In this document: positions 1 to 6,686 of the stretch, piece by piece
Layout: every line of letters starts with the position of its first letter
Numbering within the stretch: position 1 is the first letter of the stretch
NCBI GenBank assembly: GCA_028292185.1
Contig: JAQGMT010000162.1
Location: 1-14,396, forward strand
From: Ramlibacter sp.
Lineage (GTDB): Bacteria > Pseudomonadota > Gammaproteobacteria > Burkholderiales > Burkholderiaceae_C
DNA length: 14,396 nt
Direction of reading: 5' to 3'
Made by a program: the position numbers and the translations under genes
The notes under the pieces: generated by a model
What the model was told of the DNA's origin: nothing
What the model saw: only the letters and a program-made list of their open reading frames with translations
Database searches by the model: none

Positions 1-717
1 TGGGCCCGCGCACCGTGGCCGCGCCGCGCCGATTGGCTGCCGCTGGCCATCGTTTCAGCCGGCGTGGTGTTCGGCTTTCCGCTGCTCACGTCGGTGGCGA
101 TGCGCAACGTCGAGGCCGTTCATGCCAGCGTGATCGTGGGCGTATTGCCGCTGGCCACGGCAGCCGTGGGCGCCTGGTTGCATCGACAACGCCCCTCGAC
201 CGGCTTCTGGGCCTGCGCGGTCGCGGGCACGCTGCTGGTGGTGGCCTTCTCGGTTGTGCGTTCCGGGCGCGGCGGAATCTCCATCCAGCCGGCCGACGCC
301 TTGTTGCTGGGGGCGATGGCTTGCGCTGCCGTGGGCTATGGCTGGGGCGCTTCGCTATCGCGGCGCATGCCGGCGGAGCACGTCATTTGCTGGGCCCTGC
401 TGATTGCGTTGCCGCTGACCGCGCCGGCCACTCTGTTGACGCGCCCGCAAGCGCCGGTAAACGCTGCCGCCTGGTGGGCCTTCGGGTATGTGGCGGTCTT
501 TTCCATGTGGCTGGGATTCTTCGCGTGGTATCGCGGCCTGGCACTGGGCGGCACGGTTCGCGTCAGCCAGGTGCAGTTGCTCCAGCCCTTTCTCAGCATG
601 ATGTTCGCTGTGCCGCTGTTGGGCGAATCGCTCGATGTCCTGACGGTCGGCTTTGCGCTCGCGGTGATCGGTACGGTCTTTATCGGCAAGCGCATGCCGG
701 TGCTCGCGAGCGCCTGA
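1..717 (+). CDS. EamA/DMT-family membrane transporter, 3' part
   Basis: The frame is open from the first base, so the start lies upstream and only the C-terminal 238 residues are seen. They contain about eight hydrophobic helices (roughly residues 13-32, 42-60, 68-86, 98-119, 127-146, 155-177, 188-208 and 213-232) separated by short Arg-rich loops. This is the pattern of the second half of a ten-helix drug/metabolite (EamA) exporter. The penultimate helix carries the typical QLLQPFLS...PLLGE stretch. Such proteins export amino acids, nucleosides or other small metabolites across the inner membrane; the substrate cannot be read from sequence. The aminotransferase gene follows after 53 nt on the same strand, so co-transcription and an amino-acid-type substrate are plausible but inferred. 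Confidence 0.85.
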   Translation, partial: WARAPWPRRADWLPLAIVSAGVVFGFPLLTSVAMRNVEAVHASVIVGVLPLATAAVGAWLHRQRPSTGFWACAVAGTLLVVAFSVVRSGRGGISIQPADALLLGAMACAAVGYGWGASLSRRMPAEHVICWALLIALPLTAPATLLTRPQAPVNAAAWWAFGYVAVFSMWLGFFAWYRGLALGGTVRVSQVQLLQPFLSMMFAVPLLGESLDVLTVGFALAVIGTVFIGKRMPVLASA

Positions 718-770
718 AGAAGAATCCTGCTGCTCAACTTCATTTCGCCATCGGCATCCGGAAATCCAGC

Positions 771-1982
771 ATGAAACCGAACGAACTGCATCCCCGGCCC
801 TGGCTGCTGGCGCGCCGCGCCGAGAAAATGAACCCTTCGGTGATCCGCGAGATCCTGAAGGTGACGGAGCGCCCGGGCATCATCAGCTTCGCCGGCGGCC
901 TGCCCTCGCCCAAGACCTTCCCGGTCGAGGCCTTCGCCACCGCCTGCGACACGGTGCTGCGACGCGACGGACCCGCGGCGCTGCAGTACGCCGCCAGCGA
1001 GGGCTACGGGCCCCTGCGCGAAATGGTCGCCGCCATGCTGCCGTGGAAAGTCGATCCCGCGCAAGTGCTGATCACCACCGGCTCTCAGCAAGGGCTGGAT
1101 CTCGCCGCGAAGGTGCTGGTCGACACCGGCTCGCGCATCCTGGTGGAGACGCCCACCTACCTCGGCGCTCTGCAGGCCTTCGCGCCGATGGAACCCGAAG
1201 TGGTCAGCGTCGCGAGCGATGACGATGGCGTGCTCGCCGACGACCTGGATGCAAAGTCGCGAGATGCGCGTTTTCTTTACCTCTTGCCAAATTTCCAGAA
1301 TCCCACCGGCCGCACGATGACCGAGGCGCGGCGCACGGCCCTGGCCCAAGGTGCCGAGCAGCTGCGCCTGCCCATCCTCGAAGACAACCCGTACGGCGAC
1401 CTCTGGTTCGACGCGCCGCCGCCGCTGCCGCTCGCCGCGCGCAATCCGGATGGGTGCCTGTACCTCGGCTCGTTTTCCAAGGTGCTCGCGCCGGGCCTGC
1501 GCCTGGGCTTCCTGGTGGCGCCCGCCGCCGTGTACCCCAAGCTGCTGCAAGCCAAGCAGGCCGCCGACTTGCACAGCCCCAGTTTCAACCAGCGCATGAT
1601 CGTGGAAGTGATGCAGGACGGTTTTCTTGACCGGCACGTTCCGACCATCCGCGCCCTGTACAAGTCGCAGCGCGACGCCATGCTCGCCGCGCTCGCCAAG
1701 GAGATGAAGGGCCTGGACGTGCAATGGAATGCGCCGGCCGGCGGCATGTTCCTGTGGGCGCGCTTGCCTGAGGGAATGGATGCGGTCCGGCTGCTGCCGG
1801 ATGCCGTCGAGCAAGGCGTGGCTTTCGTACCGGGCGCGGCCTTCTACGCCGACGCACCGGATGCGCGTACGCTGCGCCTGTCGTTCGTGACCGCGAGCGT
1901 CCAGGAGATCGATATCGGCGTCGCCGCGCTGGCGCGCACGATTGCGCAACAATTGCGGCAAGGAGACCAAATACCATGCTGA
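771..1982 (+). CDS. PLP-dependent aminotransferase, class I/II (LysN/MocR-domain type)
   Basis: A 403-residue fold-type I aminotransferase. The Schiff-base lysine is K237 in SFSKVLAPGLRLG. N177 lies in NPTGR, the cofactor-contacting D205-x-x-Y208 lies in EDNPYGD, and the carboxylate-binding Arg is probably R369 (TLRLSF). The family (2-aminoadipate/aromatic/branched-chain aminotransferases, also the C-terminal domain of MocR regulators) moves amino groups between amino acids and 2-oxo acids in the cytoplasm. No GntR helix-turn-helix precedes it, so it is an enzyme and not a regulator. The ATG at 771 is chosen because family homology begins there; the open frame upstream overlaps the transporter gene and is unlikely to be used. 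The stop overlaps the next start by 7 bp, indicating coupled translation. The substrate is not determinable. Confidence 0.92.
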   Translation: MKPNELHPRPWLLARRAEKMNPSVIREILKVTERPGIISFAGGLPSPKTFPVEAFATACDTVLRRDGPAALQYAASEGYGPLREMVAAMLPWKVDPAQVLITTGSQQGLDLAAKVLVDTGSRILVETPTYLGALQAFAPMEPEVVSVASDDDGVLADDLDAKSRDARFLYLLPNFQNPTGRTMTEARRTALAQGAEQLRLPILEDNPYGDLWFDAPPPLPLAARNPDGCLYLGSFSKVLAPGLRLGFLVAPAAVYPKLLQAKQAADLHSPSFNQRMIVEVMQDGFLDRHVPTIRALYKSQRDAMLAALAKEMKGLDVQWNAPAGGMFLWARLPEGMDAVRLLPDAVEQGVAFVPGAAFYADAPDARTLRLSFVTASVQEIDIGVAALARTIAQQLRQGDQIPC

Positions 1983-2596
1983 AAATCTGGGGCCGGATTA
2001 CCTCGATCAATGTCCGCAAAGTGGTGCTCGCCGCGCAGTGGATGGAGATCCCGTTCGAGCGCGTCGATGCCGGACTGCAGTTCGGCGTCGTCAAGACGCC
2101 GGAGTACCTGGCCAAGAATCCGAACGCGCTGGTGCCGCTGATGGAAGACGGCGGCTTCCAGCTGTGGGAGTCGAATGTCATCGTGCGGTACCTGTGCGCG
2201 AAGCATTCCCTGGGCAAGCTGTACCCGGAGTCGCTGACCGACCGCTTCGACGCCGAGCGCTGGATGGACTGGCAGCAGACAACGTTGTGCGGCGCCGGGC
2301 GCGGCGCATTCATCCAGCTGATGCGCACACCTGTCGAACAGCGTAGCGCCGACGCGATAGCGCAATCGGTCGCGGCGATGGAGCCCTTGATGGCGCGAAT
2401 CGACGAGCATCTTTCGCGCCACGCCTTCATGGCCGGCGGCAAGTTCACGATGGCCGACATTCCGGTGGCCTGCGAGGTACATCGCTGGCGCGGCCTGGCC
2501 ATCGAGCGAGGCCCGCGTCCGCACATTGACCGGTGGTACCAGGGCATCCTGGCGCACCCGGCGTCGCGCGGCGTACTGGATCTTCCCTTGGCCTAG
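1976..2596 (+). CDS. Glutathione S-transferase-like protein
   Basis: 206 residues, the usual length for a cytosolic GST. The thioredoxin-fold half (about 1-80) has the active-site stretch S10-I-N12-V-R-K, the cis-proline segment NALVPLMED, and the glutathione gamma-glutamyl-binding pair E-S in LWESNVIVRYL. The C-terminal helical half includes the capping motif FTMADIPVAC. The start has a good ribosome site, AAGGAG at 1960-1965. It overlaps the end of the aminotransferase gene and is followed 15 nt later by the PhzF gene. Family members conjugate or remove glutathione, or isomerise and dehalogenate small electrophiles. Sitting beside an isomerase and a VOC-fold protein, a role in handling a reactive catabolic intermediate is possible, but this is inference. 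Confidence 0.9.
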   Translation: MLKIWGRITSINVRKVVLAAQWMEIPFERVDAGLQFGVVKTPEYLAKNPNALVPLMEDGGFQLWESNVIVRYLCAKHSLGKLYPESLTDRFDAERWMDWQQTTLCGAGRGAFIQLMRTPVEQRSADAIAQSVAAMEPLMARIDEHLSRHAFMAGGKFTMADIPVACEVHRWRGLAIERGPRPHIDRWYQGILAHPASRGVLDLPLA

Positions 2597-2611
2597 CCTA
2601 GAGCCGGCAGC

Positions 2612-3466
2612 ATGCAGCAGCGCGCATTCAAGCAGGTCGACGTATTCACCGCGACCGCCTACCGCGGCAACCCGCTGGCCGTGGTGCTGGATGCGAGTGG
2701 GCTGTCCGACGACGTAATGCAGCAGTTCGCGCAATGGACCAACTTGTCCGAGACCGCATTCCTGCTGCCTCCGCAAAGCGACGAAGCCGACTATCGCGTG
2801 CGAATCTTCACGCCCGGCGGCGAATTGCCGTTCGCGGGGCACCCGACGCTGGGCAGCTGCCACGCCTGGCTCGAGGCCGGCGGCAAGGCACGGCATCGAG
2901 AGTTCGTGGTTCAGGAATGCAAGAGCGGCCTGGTGCAGATTCGGCGCGAAGGCAAACGGCTCGCCTTCGCGGCGCCGCCGCTGAAGCGAAGCGCACCCAG
3001 CGCCGCGCTGTTGCCGCAGGTGGCGGCGGCGCTCGCGCTCAAGTCAAGCCAGGTGGTCGCTGCGCAAACGCTGGATAACGGGCCCGTGTGGACAGGCTTG
3101 CTGCTCGACAACCCCCAGACCGTGCTGAAGCTCTCGCCCGATCACCTCGCGCTCAAGAACCTGGGCGTGAAGGTGGGCGTCGCGGCGCGATACGAAGATG
3201 CAGCAAACACTGCCGATGCGCCGCTGCTGGAGGTGCGGGCCTTCGCCGCCGTGAGCGGCATTCCCGAGGACCCGGTGACGGGCAGCTTGAACGCCAGCCT
3301 GGCCCAATGGCTGATCGCCGATGGCCACATGCCGACGCGCTATCTCGCCGCGCAAGGAAGCTGTTTGCAGCGGGCCGGCCGGGTCCACATCGTGCAAGAC
3401 GCGGGCGGCCAGGTCTGGGTGGGGGGCGAATCGGTCACCTGCATCTCGGGAACGGTCACGTTATGA
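2612..3466 (+). CDS. PhzF-family isomerase
   Basis: 284 residues, matching the PhzF/YddE family (about 260-300). The conserved N-terminal VDVFTATAYRGNPLAVV is present, as is the catalytic acid E47 in NLSETAFL. GHPTLGS is at 76-82, and the C-terminal mirror motif EDPVTGSLNASLA starts at residue 219. The two-lobed fold resembles diaminopimelate epimerase but lacks its catalytic cysteines. PhzF itself isomerises trans-2,3-dihydro-3-hydroxyanthranilate in phenazine synthesis. No other phenazine gene is present, so this is better read as a family member of unknown substrate. The stop codon overlaps the next ATG (ATGA), which fits one operon from the aminotransferase onward. The ribosome site is weak, consistent with coupling. 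Confidence 0.9.
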   Translation: MQQRAFKQVDVFTATAYRGNPLAVVLDASGLSDDVMQQFAQWTNLSETAFLLPPQSDEADYRVRIFTPGGELPFAGHPTLGSCHAWLEAGGKARHREFVVQECKSGLVQIRREGKRLAFAAPPLKRSAPSAALLPQVAAALALKSSQVVAAQTLDNGPVWTGLLLDNPQTVLKLSPDHLALKNLGVKVGVAARYEDAANTADAPLLEVRAFAAVSGIPEDPVTGSLNASLAQWLIADGHMPTRYLAAQGSCLQRAGRVHIVQDAGGQVWVGGESVTCISGTVTL

Positions 3467-4143
3467 GTGCCGCCTCCACGGTCGATCATCTGGTCGTCGC
3501 CGCCGACTCGCTGGAGCAAGGCGTGCAGTGGTGCGAGGCCACGCTCGGCGTGACGCCAGGTCCGGGCGGCAAGCATCCGCTGATGGGAACCCACAATCGC
3601 TTGCTGCGCATCTCCACCGCGAGCTATCCGCGCGCGTATCTGGAGATCATCGCGATCGACCCGGCCGCGCCCGATCCCAACCGAAGCCGATGGTTCGACC
3701 TCGACGATGTGCTGCTGAAGCAGCAGATCCGCCAGCAGCCGCGGCTGGTTCACTTCGTGGCCCGCACCACCGACGCGCGATCGGCCCTGCAGGCCCTGCA
3801 ACAGATTGGCATCGACCGCGGCGAGCTGATCGCCGCGCAGCGGCCGACCGCCGACGGCTTGCTCGAATGGCGGATCAGCATTCGTTCCGACGGACAGCGC
3901 CTGTTCTACGGCGGACTGCCCACCTTGATTGAATGGGACAGCGCGCACCCGACGGATGCGATGCCCGACTGCGGCGTCGCGCTGCAATCCTTGGATATGC
4001 GCTTTCCACGTGACGCCGACCTGAACGTCGCCTACACGGCCGTCGGCCTGAATGGCGTCGCGGTGGAGCAAGGAACACCCAACCTCACGGCGACGTTGGC
4101 AACACCCAAGGGCGTGGTCACGCTCGAGTCCGCCGGATTCTGA
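3463..4143 (+). CDS. VOC-superfamily (glyoxalase-like) protein
   Basis: 226 residues beginning STVDHLVVAADSLEQGVQW, the standard first beta-strand and helix of a vicinal-oxygen-chelate (VOC) module, with a candidate metal-ligand His in VDHLV. The arrangement TLGVTPGPGGKHPLMGTHNRLL and YLEIIAIDP resembles the 'glyoxalase-like domain' group, in which two VOC modules sit in one chain. A second, weaker module covers roughly residues 75-226. The group includes enzymes and binding proteins of mostly unknown substrate. The ATG at 3463 is chosen because it forms a 4-bp ATGA overlap with the PhzF gene and starts exactly at the family N terminus, although the frame is open far upstream. The next gene starts 6 nt after the stop. 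Confidence 0.85.
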   Translation: MSAASTVDHLVVAADSLEQGVQWCEATLGVTPGPGGKHPLMGTHNRLLRISTASYPRAYLEIIAIDPAAPDPNRSRWFDLDDVLLKQQIRQQPRLVHFVARTTDARSALQALQQIGIDRGELIAAQRPTADGLLEWRISIRSDGQRLFYGGLPTLIEWDSAHPTDAMPDCGVALQSLDMRFPRDADLNVAYTAVGLNGVAVEQGTPNLTATLATPKGVVTLESAGF

Positions 4144-4149
4144 AGCACC

Positions 4150-4821
4150 ATGGGAACCCTGTACCTCGTGCGGCACGGCCAAGCATCCTTCGGGGCCGAA
4201 GACTACGACCAGCTGAGCGAACTCGGTGGGAAGCAAAGCGTGCGCCTCGGCGAATATTTCGCGCGGAAAGGCATCGCTTTCGACGCGCTGATCGCCGGCA
4301 CCTTGAATCGCCACAAGCAGACGCTTCAAGGCGTCTTGCAAGGCATGAACCACCAAGGCGAACACCTGTCGTGGGACGGCCTGAACGAGTACGACGCCGA
4401 TGCGGTGATCGCGACGGTGCATCCCGGCAAACTGGCGAAACCTGATTCGCCCGAAGCGTATCGCCACCATTTCCGTTTGCTGCGCGACGGCCTCACGCAA
4501 TGGATGGCGGGCGCCGTCGCTCCGCGCGGCATGCCCAGCTACCGCGATTTCGTCAGCGGCGTGGCCGGCGCCCTCGATCATGTGCGCGCCAATCACTACG
4601 GCCAGAAGGTGCTGATCGTCACCAGTGGCGGGCCGATCGCCACCGCGGTGGGCCATGTGCTGCGCACGCCGTTCGAGACGACCATCGACCTGAACCTGCG
4701 TATCCGCAACAGCTCGATCACCGAGTTTGCCTTCACACCCAAGCGTCACATGCTGGTGGGCTACAACGCCATCCCGCACCTGGAAGATCCCCAGTACGAA
4801 CAGTGGGTCACGTACTCGTGA
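4150..4821 (+). CDS. Histidine phosphatase superfamily protein, second His replaced
   Basis: 223 residues opening with LYLVRHGQASF: the RHG signature with the phosphoryl-accepting H9 and R8. Further pocket residues visible are R54 (TLNRHKQT) and the likely acid E80 (GLNEYDAD). In most members (phosphoglycerate mutase, SixA, PhoE) a second catalytic histidine sits in a motif like S-H-G-G. Here the corresponding stretch reads V-T-S-G-G-P-I with Ser159, so this His appears absent. The protein may therefore be a weak phosphatase or act on an unusual substrate; a related subgroup with the same change probably exists. It lies 6 nt after the VOC gene and 21 nt before the thioredoxin gene. Family assignment is firm, activity is not. 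Confidence 0.87.
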   Translation: MGTLYLVRHGQASFGAEDYDQLSELGGKQSVRLGEYFARKGIAFDALIAGTLNRHKQTLQGVLQGMNHQGEHLSWDGLNEYDADAVIATVHPGKLAKPDSPEAYRHHFRLLRDGLTQWMAGAVAPRGMPSYRDFVSGVAGALDHVRANHYGQKVLIVTSGGPIATAVGHVLRTPFETTIDLNLRIRNSSITEFAFTPKRHMLVGYNAIPHLEDPQYEQWVTYS

Positions 4822-4830
4822 GCCACTTGC

Positions 4831-4836
4831 TAAACT
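4831..4836 (+). promoter_or_regulatory. Possible -10 box for the thioredoxin gene (leaderless mRNA)
   Basis: TAAACT lies only 6 nt before the thioredoxin ATG, and no Shine-Dalgarno sequence is visible. A transcript starting about 7 nt after this box would begin at or next to the ATG. The -35 region is not convincing, so this is a tentative call. Confidence 0.35.
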
Positions 4837-4842
4837 CGCGCC

Positions 4843-5211
4843 ATGCAGCCGAACGCCGACGCCGCCACTGACTGGTGGGTGATCTGCCTGTGTGCGGAGT
4901 GGTGCGGCGCATGCCGCGAATGGCGCGAGACCTTCATGCAAGTGGCCGCCGCGCATCCGCAGCTTCGCTTCGCGTGGGTGGATGTCGAAGACGAAGCCGA
5001 CGCGATGGGGGACATCGACATCGAAACCTTCCCCACCGTGTTGATCGCGCGCGAACATCAGCCGCTGTTTCTGGGACCGGTGCAACCTTCGGGCGCGCAA
5101 CTCACGCGCCTGATCGCAAGCTTGCGCGAAAACCCGCAGCAGGCACCGCTGACCTCGGGCGCCGCGGCGCTGATGCTGCGGCTGGCGGCCGGAGTGCTAC
5201 CGAATCCATAG
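4843..5211 (+). CDS. Small thioredoxin-family protein
   Basis: 122 residues with a thioredoxin fold. The redox motif is W20-C21-G-A-C24, followed by a FAWVDVEDE strand and a cis-proline segment (ETFPTVLI). Two further cysteines, C15 and C17, lie in the strand just before the active site. There is no signal peptide, so it should act in the cytoplasm as a dithiol-disulfide exchanger; the partner is unknown. The C-terminal 25 residues are variable. The gene is 21 nt downstream of the phosphatase-like gene, but a TAAACT box directly in front of the ATG suggests separate transcription. The ATG at 4843 is the only sensible start, as the family homology begins soon after it. Confidence 0.88.
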   Translation: MQPNADAATDWWVICLCAEWCGACREWRETFMQVAAAHPQLRFAWVDVEDEADAMGDIDIETFPTVLIAREHQPLFLGPVQPSGAQLTRLIASLRENPQQAPLTSGAAALMLRLAAGVLPNP

Positions 5212-5234
5212 CAACGAATCGTAACTGAGCAAGG

Positions 5235-5245
5235 CCTCGTCCTAC
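5235..5245 (+). promoter_or_regulatory. Shared element CCNNGTCCTAC, copy A (upstream of KGG gene)
   Basis: CCTCGTCCTACAGGTC begins here, 118 nt before the KGG-protein start. The copy before the secreted-protein gene differs from it at only 2 of 16 positions, and a third, shorter match precedes the CBS gene on the other strand. All copies are intergenic. It may be a recognition element for a stress regulator or alternative sigma factor; this is inference from repetition only. Confidence 0.45.
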
Positions 5246-5363
5246 AGGTCCAGGCTTTCCTTCCTGACGAGCGGCAGCGGTTTATGCACGCTCAATGTCG
5301 CCATGGCCGGCGTGAATCCGGTCATGACTTTCCATGGCATTTTTTAAATTCAGGAGTACCCAC

Positions 5364-5624
5364 ATGGCATCCAACAACCAAGACAAAGAAGGCAGCAAGA
5401 AAGGAAGCTCGAACCGCGGTTTCGCTTCCATGGACCCGCAACGCCAGCGTGAAATCGCCAGCGAAGGCGGCCGCGCTGCGCACGAAAAGGGCACGGCCCA
5501 CGAATTCACATCGGAGGAAGCTCGCGAAGCCGGACGCAAAGGCGGCCAGGCCCGCAGCCAGAGCAACCGTTCGAACAGCAATCGCAGCACCAGTTCCGGC
5601 AGCAGCTCCAGCAGCGAGCGCTAG
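5364..5624 (+). CDS. KGG-motif stress-induced protein (YciG/Con-10-like)
   Basis: 86 residues, very hydrophilic. It contains the stress-induced KGG repeat region: RGFASMDPQRQREIASEGG, RAAHEKGTAHEFTSEEAREAG and RKGGQAR, followed by a Ser/Asn/Arg-rich tail of about 25 residues. Members (E. coli YciG, fungal Con-10) accumulate in stationary phase or stress; their molecular role is unknown. The ATG at 5364 is preferred over an in-frame ATG at 5334 because AGGAG (5352-5356) lies at correct spacing before it and the family N terminus starts there. The gene stands alone, with 152 nt upstream holding the CCTNGTCCTACAG element and a strong GC hairpin just downstream. Stress control is expected from the family but is not shown directly. 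Confidence 0.9.
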   Translation: MASNNQDKEGSKKGSSNRGFASMDPQRQREIASEGGRAAHEKGTAHEFTSEEAREAGRKGGQARSQSNRSNSNRSTSSGSSSSSER

Positions 5625-5641
5625 TCCTCGCGCCGGCCCTC

Positions 5642-5670
5642 CTGCCTCGCCGCGCAGCCGGCGGGCAGGA
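5642..5670 (+). terminator. Strong GC hairpin after the KGG gene, possible terminator
   Basis: CCTGCC-t-CGCCG pairs with CGGCG-GGCAGG around a 6-nt loop: 11 base pairs with a single bulged T. It starts 17 nt after the KGG stop codon. No run of T follows, so it is not a classical intrinsic terminator. It may act as a 3'-end stabiliser or an incomplete terminator. Confidence 0.45.
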
Positions 5671-5761
5671 TGCAAGCCAAGCCGGCGTTTTCCACGCACA
5701 TCCCACGCAGGAACGTGCCGCCACAACGCGCGCCAGGATCGGGCATGCCCGGCGGTGCGCC

Positions 5762-5772
5762 CCTTGTCCTAC
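5762..5772 (+). promoter_or_regulatory. Shared element CCNNGTCCTAC, copy B (upstream of secreted-protein gene)
   Basis: CCTTGTCCTACAGCTC begins here, 77 nt before the start of the secreted four-cysteine protein. It matches copy A at 14 of 16 positions. No clear -10 or -35 pair is seen at standard spacing, so an alternative sigma factor or a regulator site is possible. Confidence 0.45.
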
Positions 5773-5849
5773 AGCTCGAGAAGCCGGGCGCGCACACCCG
5801 CAGCACAAGGCAGACCTCAAGCTCTGCAGTCAACTCCAAGGACATTCAA

Positions 5850-6230
5850 ATGAACTGCACCCTGAAAATTGGCGCCATCGCGCTCGCGCTCGCCGTGATA
5901 CCCAACGCTTGGTCCGCCGGGAACAAAGGGCCGTCCGAGGCGCAGCGGCAATTCCAGCAGGAGCGCGCGTATTGCATGAGCGGCAAGTCGCAGCAGGACC
6001 GCGCCACCTGCCTGACGGAAGCCAATAACGCGTACGCCGAAGCGCGGCGGGGTGCGCTGAATAACAGCGGCGGCGGCGCGAACCTGGCCCAGAACGCGGT
6101 GGAGCGCTGCAAGGCGCAACCGGCCGCCGACCGGGACGCTTGCGTGCAACGTGTCACGGGCGCCGGCAACACGGAAGGCAGCGTCAAGGGCGGCGGCGTG
6201 CTGCGCGAAACCGAGACCCAGGTCAAATAG
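5850..6230 (+). CDS. Small secreted protein with paired Cys motifs
   Basis: 126 residues. The first 23 form a clear Sec signal peptide (Lys, then IGAIALALAVIPNAWSA, cleavage probably after A23). The mature part has four cysteines in two similar units: ERAYC-x11-C ending QDRATCLTEA, and VERC-x10-C ending ADRDACVQRV. This suggests an internal duplication with each unit closing one disulfide in the periplasm. The C-terminal 25 residues are Gly/Glu-rich. I recognise it only as a conserved hypothetical type common in betaproteobacteria. The ATG at 5850 is chosen because the signal peptide starts there with CAAGGA nearby upstream; the frame is open further back without a credible ribosome site. It ends 12 nt from the convergent cyanase stop. 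Confidence 0.8.
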   Translation: MNCTLKIGAIALALAVIPNAWSAGNKGPSEAQRQFQQERAYCMSGKSQQDRATCLTEANNAYAEARRGALNNSGGGANLAQNAVERCKAQPAADRDACVQRVTGAGNTEGSVKGGGVLRETETQVK

Positions 6231-6242
6231 GCCCAGGTGCGT

Positions 6243-6686
6243 TCAATAGGTCTTGTACGGCAGGAACTTGCCGGACATGACGACGCTCACGCGGTCGCCT
6301 TTGGGATCGGGTGAGCGGGTGATGTCCATCGAGAAGTCGATGGCGCTCATGATGCCGTCGCCGAATTCTTCGTGGATCAATTCCTTGATTGTGGTGCCGT
6401 ACACACTGACGATCTCGTAGAGGCGATAGATCAGCGGATCGGTGGGTACCTGCGTGGCCAGGGACCCCTTGTAAGGCACCACTTTGAGCCACTTCTGCTC
6501 TTCTTCGGTGAGCCCGAAGATATCGCCCAGCACCTTGGCCTGCTCGCCGTTCAGTGTCATCTGCCCCAGGCAGGCTGCGGTCGTCCACTCCTTGGATTGG
6601 CCCACCTTCATGGCCACGTCGGCCCACTGCAAGCCCTTTGACACTTTGGTGGCGATGATCTTCTCGGTGACGTCGTTGCGATTCAT
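6243..6686 (-). CDS. cynS: Cyanate hydratase (cyanase)
   Basis: 147 residues, close to the 156 of E. coli CynS. Cyanase converts cyanate plus bicarbonate to carbamate and CO2; the carbamate falls apart to ammonia and CO2, giving both detoxification and a nitrogen source. The N-terminal helical domain is followed by the highly conserved catalytic domain. Active-site residues R88, E91 and S114 are all present (E. coli R96, E99, S122) in YRLYEIVSVYGTTIKE and GDGIMSAIDF. A strong ribosome site, AAGGAG, precedes the ATG. The ATG overlaps the stop of the ATPase gene by 4 bp, making it the last gene of the four-gene operon. No carbonic anhydrase (cynT) or CynR-type regulator is in the window. Assignment is essentially certain. 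Confidence 0.98.
   Translation of the reverse strand: MNRNDVTEKIIATKVSKGLQWADVAMKVGQSKEWTTAACLGQMTLNGEQAKVLGDIFGLTEEEQKWLKVVPYKGSLATQVPTDPLIYRLYEIVSVYGTTIKELIHEEFGDGIMSAIDFSMDITRSPDPKGDRVSVVMSGKFLPYKTY

Noticed and set aside
15..770. N-terminal extension of the aminotransferase by about 250 residues
   Set aside because: It overlaps the transporter frame, encodes Arg/Gly-rich nonsense, and family homology starts at 771.
336..1970. Long open frame opposite the transporter and aminotransferase genes
   Set aside because: No ribosome site or recognisable domain; composition is the Arg/His/Gln-rich pattern of an antisense shadow in GC-rich coding DNA.
2612..3466. Phenazine biosynthesis gene
   Set aside because: PhzF-family motifs are present but no other phz gene is nearby; most family members are unrelated to phenazines.
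3340..5100. 586-codon minus-strand open frame across four plus-strand genes
   Set aside because: Plus-strand genes have clear family motifs; this frame has none and looks like a shadow.
5236..5271. CTCGTC...GACGAG inverted repeat around element copy A
   Set aside because: Copies B and C have no matching arms, so it is not a shared feature of the element; the loop is long.
5334..5363. Earlier ATG for the KGG protein
   Set aside because: AGGAG at 5352-5356 serves the ATG at 5364, and the extra ten residues are not part of the family.
5670..5849. Upstream in-frame start for the secreted protein
   Set aside because: It would bury the signal peptide 60 residues inside the protein, and the upstream region holds the shared regulatory element.
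6231..6242. Bidirectional terminator between the convergent secreted-protein and cyanase genes
   Set aside because: Only 12 nt separate the stops and no hairpin is visible there.
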